Of a stretch of DNA of 10,779 nucleotides, positions 6,372 through 10,779 are shown one piece after another; within the stretch, counting starts at the first letter, position 1, and each line of letters starts with the position of its first letter. The notes beneath the pieces were generated by a model, which was not told where the DNA came from, did no database searches, and saw nothing but the letters and a program-made list of their open reading frames with translations. Source of the DNA: Flavobacteriaceae bacterium (GTDB lineage: Bacteria > Bacteroidota > Bacteroidia > Flavobacteriales > Flavobacteriaceae); the NCBI GenBank assembly GCA_008081175.1, contig VMCW01000164.1:1-10779 (forward strand), given 5' to 3'. A program made the translations under genes and the position numbers.

Positions 6372-7622
6372 TTAGATTAAAAACTGAAACAGGCTCTGTT
6401 TGTCGTTTAAATAATCGAACTTGAAGTTATGCTTTTTCATCCGTTCTACCAAAAGAGTTAAATCGGCTGCATTTTTCAACTCAATACCAACTACTGCAGG
6501 AGCATTGTTTCTGAAATTTTTTTTCGAGAATTCAAAATGGGTAATGTCGTCTTCTGAACCTAATATTTGAGTAACAAATTGTTTTAAAGCTCCCGAACGT
6601 TGAGGGAAATCAATAAGAAAATAATGCTTTAAACCAGTGTAAAGAAGCGCGCGTTCCTGAATTTCAGGCATACGAAAAACATCATTATTACCACCACAAA
6701 CCAGTACGCCTACCCTTTTGTTTTTTAATTGATCTGAAATTATATCTAGAGCGGCTATAGCTATAGCTCCTGCGGGCTCAGCTACAATACCCTCTTTGTT
6801 GTAAAGATCTAGTATGGTCTGACAAATTTTGCCTTCTGGTACAGTGAGTAACTCATCCAAATGTGATTTACAAATTTCAAAAGGTAATTTTCCAACTTGT
6901 CGAACAGCGGCACCATCTACAAAACCATCCATTTCTTTTAATGCAATACGTTTTCCAGATGCTAAAGCTTTTTGCATAGATGGAGCCCCCTCTGGTTCTA
7001 CTCCAATGATTTTCGTTTGAGGTGATCGCTCTTTAAAAACCGTTATTACTCCCGAAACCAAACCTCCCCCGCCGATGGGGACTAAAAGGACATCAAGCAC
7101 CTCTGAATACTGCTCTATCATCTCTAAAGCTAGAGTAGCTTGTCCTTCTATGACCAAGGGATCATCGAAAGGGTGTATGAAAATTTTACCTGAGTTTTTA
7201 GCGGATTCTAAAGCTACTTTCTGACAGGCATCATATGTGTCGCCTATCAAAACAATGTTTACAAAATCGCCCCCAAACATGCGCACTTGAGAAATTTTTT
7301 GTTGTGGAGTTGTAGCTGGCATAAAAACCTCTCCATTTATTTCAAGCTCTTGGCAAGAAAAAGCAAAACCTTGAGCGTGGTTTCCTGCACTGGCACATAC
7401 GATACCCATGTTTTTTTCTTTTGCTGTTAATGAAGCAATTTTATTGTAAGCCCCTCGTATCTTAAAAGAGCGTACCAGCTGAAGGTCTTCGCGTTTTAAA
7501 AAAACAGAAGCGCCTGTCAGTACTGACAAACGCTTGTTCTTTTCTAAAGGGGTTAGCCGAGTTAACCCTTCTAAACGGTCTGCGGCTTCAAGAACACCCT
7601 GTAATGAGGGATACCGAGACAT
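6372..7622 (-). CDS. ilvA: Threonine ammonia-lyase (threonine deaminase), short biosynthetic form
   Basis: IlvA is a PLP enzyme that converts L-threonine to 2-oxobutyrate and ammonia, the first committed step to isoleucine. The 416-residue protein carries the fold-type II hallmarks. PLP-binding K54 lies in SFKIRGAYNK (52-61). The substrate loop is ASAGNHAQG (77-85). The phosphate-binding glycine loop is GGGGLVSG (184-191). EPAGA is at 282-286, and CGGNND (309-314) lies near the PLP ring nitrogen. After about residue 325 comes a single ACT-like regulatory domain (HYFLIDFPQRSGALKQF, 333-349). This fits the shorter form with one such domain, not the roughly 514-residue E. coli form with two. Catabolic threonine deaminases lack this domain or have a different arrangement. 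Isoleucine inhibition is expected from the family but not shown by sequence alone. The ATG overlaps the ilvC stop (TAATG), implying translational coupling and balanced synthesis with the enzyme that uses its downstream product. Confidence 0.96.
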   Translation of the reverse strand: MSRYPSLQGVLEAADRLEGLTRLTPLEKNKRLSVLTGASVFLKREDLQLVRSFKIRGAYNKIASLTAKEKNMGIVCASAGNHAQGFAFSCQELEINGEVFMPATTPQQKISQVRMFGGDFVNIVLIGDTYDACQKVALESAKNSGKIFIHPFDDPLVIEGQATLALEMIEQYSEVLDVLLVPIGGGGLVSGVITVFKERSPQTKIIGVEPEGAPSMQKALASGKRIALKEMDGFVDGAAVRQVGKLPFEICKSHLDELLTVPEGKICQTILDLYNKEGIVAEPAGAIAIAALDIISDQLKNKRVGVLVCGGNNDVFRMPEIQERALLYTGLKHYFLIDFPQRSGALKQFVTQILGSEDDITHFEFSKKNFRNNAPAVVGIELKNAADLTLLVERMKKHNFKFDYLNDKQSLFQFLI

Positions 7623-7624
7623 TA
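7620..7624 (-). other. TAATG stop-start overlap joining ilvC and ilvA
   Basis: Read on the minus strand these five bases are TAATG: the TAA stop of ilvC (7624-7622) shares its final A with the ATG of ilvA (7622-7620). Such one-base overlaps usually allow ribosomes to terminate and restart, so ilvA translation probably depends partly on ilvC translation. Confidence 0.85.
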
Positions 7625-9094
7625 GACAATTTTTTTCATTGCGGTCATGGAGGCACGTAACTCATAACCAATCATTTCTACAGGGTGATAACGTATAATT
7701 TCGTTTATGTCGATTAACTGTTTATTTTCAACCCCTTCATGATTAAGTTGCAATCCTTTTCCGATAACATCACTCTTAATTCCTTTCATGAACTCTGCAA
7801 GCATAGGTTTGGCGGCGTGATCAAAAAGGTAACATCCGTATTCGGCGGTATCTGAAATGATTCGGTTCATTTCATATAGTTTTTTTCTTGCGATGGTGTT
7901 AGCGATCAAAGGGGTTTCATGAAGAGATTCATAATAGGCGGATTCTTCTTTAATGCCAGCAGCCACCATGGTGTCAAAAGCAAGTTCAACACCTGCACGT
8001 ACAAAAGCCACCATCAAGATCCCGTGATCAAAATACTCTTGTTCTGTTATTTCTTGATTTGTAATCGGTGTTTTTTCAAAAGCAGTTTCTCCTGTTGCTT
8101 CACGCCAAGTCAACAAATTTTTATCATCATTTGCCCAGTCTTCCATCATTGTTTTTGAAAAGTGTCCAGACATAATATCGTCCATATGTTTTTCAAATAG
8201 AGGGGCTAAAATTTCTTTTAGTTGTTCCGAAAGTTCAAAAGCTTTTATTTTTGCTGGGTTAGACAAACGATCCATCATGTTGGTGATACCCCCGTGCTTT
8301 AAAGCTTCTGTAATAGTTTCCCACCCGTACTGAATCAATTTAGCAGCATATCCTGGTTCAACTCCTTCTTCTACCATTTTGTCAAAACTAAGGATAGAGC
8401 CCGTTTGTAAAACACCACATAAAATGGTTTGCTCTCCCATCAAGTCTGATTTAACCTCTGCAACAAATGAAGATTCGAGCACTCCTGCACGATGGCCTCC
8501 AGTTGCATAAGCATAGGCTTTGGCTTGAGCAAGTCCATGGCCTTGAGGGTCATTTTCTGGATGAACGGCTATAAGTGTAGGAACACCAAAACCTCTTTTG
8601 TACTCTTCACGCACCTCTGAACCTGGACATTTTGGAGCAACCATAATCACTGTCAAATCCTCGCGAACTTTCATCCCTTCCTCAACAATATTGAATCCAT
8701 GAGAGTAAGAAAGTGTAGCTCCTTTTTTCATTAAAGGCATTACTTCATTGACCACAGGGGTGTGGTTTTTATCTGGAGTCAAGTTAATCACTACATCTGC
8801 CGAGGGGATTAACTCCTCATAAGTACCTACTTTAAAATCATTACTAGTGGCGTTGACATAAGAAGCTCGCTTTTGATCTATTGCTCCTTTTCTCAAAGCA
8901 TAAGAGATATTCAATCCAGAATCTCGCATGTTAAGACCTTGATTTAGACCTTGGGCTCCACAGCCTACAATAACAATATTTTTAGATTTAAGAGCAGTGA
9001 TTCCCTCATCAAATTCAGAGGCTTCCATAAAACGGCATTGCCCTAATTGGTGAAGTTGTTCTCTTAAAGACAATTGGTTGAAGTAATTTGACAT
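7622..9094 (-). CDS. ilvC: Ketol-acid reductoisomerase, class II (long form), NADPH-type
   Basis: IlvC isomerises and reduces 2-acetolactate or 2-aceto-2-hydroxybutyrate to the dihydroxy acids of valine/leucine and isoleucine synthesis, using Mg2+ and NADPH in the cytoplasm. At 490 residues it is the long class II form with a duplicated C-terminal knotted domain, as in E. coli, unlike the roughly 330-350-residue class I form of many bacteria. The dinucleotide loop is GCGAQG (44-49). Catalytic and metal-binding positions known from E. coli are at identical numbers: H132, K155, E213, D217, E221, E389, E393 and S414. The NADPH-phosphate side has R68, K69, R76 and S78, all as in E. coli, with N110 where E. 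coli has Q110, so NADPH preference is inferred. No frameshift or missing motif is seen. It lies 8 bp after ilvN and overlaps ilvA by one base. Confidence 0.98.
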   Translation of the reverse strand: MSNYFNQLSLREQLHQLGQCRFMEASEFDEGITALKSKNIVIVGCGAQGLNQGLNMRDSGLNISYALRKGAIDQKRASYVNATSNDFKVGTYEELIPSADVVINLTPDKNHTPVVNEVMPLMKKGATLSYSHGFNIVEEGMKVREDLTVIMVAPKCPGSEVREEYKRGFGVPTLIAVHPENDPQGHGLAQAKAYAYATGGHRAGVLESSFVAEVKSDLMGEQTILCGVLQTGSILSFDKMVEEGVEPGYAAKLIQYGWETITEALKHGGITNMMDRLSNPAKIKAFELSEQLKEILAPLFEKHMDDIMSGHFSKTMMEDWANDDKNLLTWREATGETAFEKTPITNQEITEQEYFDHGILMVAFVRAGVELAFDTMVAAGIKEESAYYESLHETPLIANTIARKKLYEMNRIISDTAEYGCYLFDHAAKPMLAEFMKGIKSDVIGKGLQLNHEGVENKQLIDINEIIRYHPVEMIGYELRASMTAMKKIV

Positions 9095-9102
9095 AATTTC
9101 TT
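9095..9102 (-). promoter_or_regulatory. Short A-rich leader before ilvC
   Basis: The minus strand between the ilvN stop and the ilvC ATG is AAGAAATT, directly after TAA. Purine-rich AAGAAA at this distance is the only candidate ribosome-recruiting sequence, and no true Shine-Dalgarno is present. The gap is too short for a promoter or terminator, which supports cotranscription of ilvN and ilvC. Confidence 0.4.
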
Positions 9103-9633
9103 TTAGTTGTTGTTTTTAAATGTATTTAAAATTTCTGAGATTCCCATTTTAGCTTTGGTTACTGAGATTCTTCCCGATCTTACAAACTGAAGCAGTCCAT
9201 AGGGGGCCAAGTCCTTTCTCAATTGTTCTGTTTCTTCTCTAAAGCCTGTTTTTTCTATAACAAAAAACTCAGGAGAAACAGTTACAATCGTTGCGTGACT
9301 TGATTTAATGATGTTTTGAATGTGACGCTCTTCAAAAAGGGAACTAGACTTCACTTTATACAAAGCGTTTTCTTGAAAGATTGTTTCCTCGTCGGTATGA
9401 TAGAAAGCTTTTATCACATCGACTTGTTTTTCTATTTGCTGGACGATTTTTCGTACTCGTTCGGCATCTGTTTTAACGACTATAACAAAACGAAATACGT
9501 TGGGTATTTCAGATTCCGAGGTTGAAAAACTCTCGAGATTGATGTGACGCTTTAAAAAGATTGCTGAAATCCTGTTGAGCAATCCAATGTTGTTTTCTGT
9601 ATATACTGATATGGTATAGGTTGTAGTCTCCAT
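9103..9633 (-). CDS. ilvN: Acetolactate synthase small (regulatory) subunit
   Basis: This 176-residue protein is the regulatory partner of acetohydroxyacid synthase. It raises the activity of the catalytic subunit and confers feedback inhibition by valine or other branched-chain amino acids. Residues of about 5-78 form an ACT domain, with YTISVYTENNIGLLNRI at 6-22 and NLESFS at 32-37. The remainder is the small-subunit C-terminal domain (LYKVKSS at 91-97, TVSPEFFVIEKTG at 118-130, VRSGRISVT at 151-159). By alignment to E. coli IlvH by eye, the effector-site residues N11, G14 and N29 correspond to N14, G17 and N32, all conserved, so feedback sensitivity is likely. The length fits the IlvH type (about 160-175 aa) and not the short E. 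coli IlvN or IlvM. The gene follows ilvB after one base (TAAAATG), as expected for subunits made in fixed proportion. Because ilvN and ilvH names are used interchangeably, the symbol is by position next to ilvB. Confidence 0.97.
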   Translation of the reverse strand: METTTYTISVYTENNIGLLNRISAIFLKRHINLESFSTSESEIPNVFRFVIVVKTDAERVRKIVQQIEKQVDVIKAFYHTDEETIFQENALYKVKSSSLFEERHIQNIIKSSHATIVTVSPEFFVIEKTGFREETEQLRKDLAPYGLLQFVRSGRISVTKAKMGISEILNTFKNNN

Positions 9634-9634
9634 T

Positions 9635-10779
9635 TTATTCTAGTCTGATGTCTGAAACACTTGCTCCCGTGGGAATCATAGGAAAAACATTATCCTCTTT
9701 TTCCACACAAACTTCTAAAAAATAAGGCTCTTTAGAGGCCATCATTTCTGCTACAGCCTCGTCCAATTCTGATCTTTTAGTAACTCTTCTTGCCTTGATG
9801 TGATAGCCTTGTGCCAACATTACAAAATCGGGGTTGACCATTTCTGTAGAGGCGTAGCGTTGGTCAAAAAAGAGCTGTTGCCATTGGCGTACCATTCCTA
9901 AAAAATCGTTGTTTAAGACCACAATTTTCACCGCTACTTGTTGCTGAAATATAGTCCCCAGTTCCTGAATGGTCATTTGGTATCCTCCGTCACCAATTAC
10001 AGCAACTACTTCTCTTTGAGGAGCTCCCATCTTTGCGCCAATTGCTGCGGGCAGAGCAAAACCCATAGTCCCTAATCCACCCGAAGTTACATTACTTTTC
10101 GACCGGCTGAACTTGGCGTATCTACAAGCAACCATTTGATGTTGTCCTACATCAGTAACAATAACCGCATCATTATTGGAATGCTTGTTGATCATCGCGA
10201 TGCTTTCTCCCATGGTCAATCCTTCTTTAGTTGGAAACAAATCAGACTGAATGACTTTTTCATTTTCTATCTTGTCCAAAGCATCAAAGCGAGCAATCCA
10301 ATCGGGATAAGATTTCTTTTTAATGCGTTTGTTGAGTTCTTGCAAGCTTACCTTACAATCTGCTAGCAGTGCTACATCCACCTTAACATTTTTATTAATC
10401 TCAGCAGGATCCAATTCCAGATGGATGATTTTTGCCTGTTTGGCATAGGTGTTTAAATCGCCTGTGACACGGTCATCAAAACGCATTCCGATTGCAATTA
10501 GAAGATCACATTCGTTTGTTAGCAGGTTGGGTGCGTAGTTTCCGTGCATCCCTACCATTCCTCTGTTTGATGGATGTGCAGTGGGAAGAGCTGAAAGCCC
10601 TAATATTGTCCAGGCAGCTGGAATACCAGAGCGCTCTAAAAACGCTTTAAATTCTTCTTCCGCCTCTCCAAGTATTACTCCTTGACCCCAAACTACTAGT
10701 GGTTTTTTTGACTGCTCTATTAGTGTAATAGCTTGCTCTAAAGCTTCTATGGAAAGTTCTGGATAGGGGGCATAGCTTC
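9635..10779 (-). CDS. ilvB: Acetolactate synthase large (catalytic) subunit, partial (5' end outside window)
   Basis: The frame runs open from the window edge to TAA at 9637-9635, giving about 381 C-terminal residues of a protein normally near 560-600 aa. The N-terminal pyrimidine-binding domain with its catalytic glutamate is missing only because of the window edge. The first ATG in view (10556-10558) is internal: the upstream codons encode KKPLVVWGQGVILGEAEEEF and LSALPTAHPSNRG, which belong to the central TPP-enzyme domain. The central domain continues with GMHGNYAPN and FDDRVTGDL. The C-terminal TPP-binding domain carries the GDG-to-NN signature between 9994 and 9908 (GDGGYQ ... VVLNND), which holds Mg2+ and thiamine diphosphate. 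FLGMVRQWQ keeps the tryptophan found in FAD-containing biosynthetic AHAS. The adjacent ilvN indicates the anabolic enzyme, not the catabolic AlsS. It makes 2-acetolactate from two pyruvates, or 2-aceto-2-hydroxybutyrate from pyruvate and 2-oxobutyrate. The operon promoter and probably ilvD lie further upstream. Confidence 0.97.
   Translation of the reverse strand, partial: SYAPYPELSIEALEQAITLIEQSKKPLVVWGQGVILGEAEEEFKAFLERSGIPAAWTILGLSALPTAHPSNRGMVGMHGNYAPNLLTNECDLLIAIGMRFDDRVTGDLNTYAKQAKIIHLELDPAEINKNVKVDVALLADCKVSLQELNKRIKKKSYPDWIARFDALDKIENEKVIQSDLFPTKEGLTMGESIAMINKHSNNDAVIVTDVGQHQMVACRYAKFSRSKSNVTSGGLGTMGFALPAAIGAKMGAPQREVVAVIGDGGYQMTIQELGTIFQQQVAVKIVVLNNDFLGMVRQWQQLFFDQRYASTEMVNPDFVMLAQGYHIKARRVTKRSELDEAVAEMMASKEPYFLEVCVEKEDNVFPMIPTGASVSDIRLE

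Noticed and set aside
6750..6768. Palindromic repeat around AGCTATAGCT
   Set aside because: It lies in the ilvA coding frame and encodes an Ala-Ile run; there is no second copy in the window and no regulatory context.
7919..8158. Plus-strand 79-codon frame antisense to ilvC
   Set aside because: The ilvC frame here is highly conserved and the antisense peptide is Cys/Phe/His-rich without family features. The short antisense frames at 5996-6235, 6829-7020, 9316-9525 and 10136-10366 were rejected for the same reason.
10556..10558. ATG as the start of ilvB
   Set aside because: The same frame continues upstream without a stop to the window edge and encodes conserved acetolactate-synthase sequence, so this methionine is internal.
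1..10779. Hidden defence system, mobile element, CRISPR array or RNA gene
   Set aside because: Coding sequence fills nearly the whole window with recognisable housekeeping or envelope families; no direct-repeat arrays, transposase or integrase motifs, terminal inverted repeats or tRNA-like structures were seen.

Overview
The window looks like a piece of a Flavobacteriia (Bacteroidota) chromosome. The evidence is low-GC DNA, A-rich translation starts without Shine-Dalgarno sequences, a DUF5916 outer-membrane protein with an N-terminal CBM9-like domain, a Bacteroidota-type variant of the GT4 glycosyltransferase active-site motif, and a long (490 aa) ketol-acid reductoisomerase. The taxon is inferred from gene content and was not tested by any search.

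Layout: two convergent gene blocks meet at about 4030. The plus-strand block (1-4032) holds the last 23 codons of an unidentified gene, a GT4-like glycosyltransferase (74-1213, sharing TAATG with the gene before it), a 719-residue secreted DUF5916 protein starting with TTG (1257-3416), and a small class I SAM-dependent methyltransferase (3418-4032, one base after the previous stop). Spacing suggests one transcript, but the products do not form a pathway I can name.

The minus-strand block, read from 10779 down to 4029, is a branched-chain amino-acid operon. It runs ilvB (acetolactate synthase large subunit, 5' end beyond the window), ilvN (regulatory subunit), ilvC (ketol-acid reductoisomerase), ilvA (threonine ammonia-lyase), a GapN-like aldehyde dehydrogenase, and an SGNH/GDSL-hydrolase lipoprotein. 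The gaps in order are 1 bp, 8 bp, a 1-bp overlap (TAATG), 23 bp and 22 bp, so the whole set is probably cotranscribed from a promoter beyond position 10779. IlvA makes 2-oxobutyrate from threonine. IlvBN condenses pyruvate with 2-oxobutyrate or with pyruvate. IlvC isomerises and reduces the acetohydroxy acids with NADPH. ilvD and ilvE are not in the window.

The least ordinary points are these. The GapN-like dehydrogenase sits in the ilv operon and may supply NADPH to IlvC. Its presumed general-base glutamate appears shifted by two residues. The glycosyltransferase lacks the E-x7-E pair. The two blocks meet with overlapping stop codons and no space for a terminator. No RNA genes, CRISPR arrays, mobile elements or phage genes were seen. 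Gene-free DNA is never longer than 43 bp. I found no convincing new defence, mobile or biosynthetic system here.
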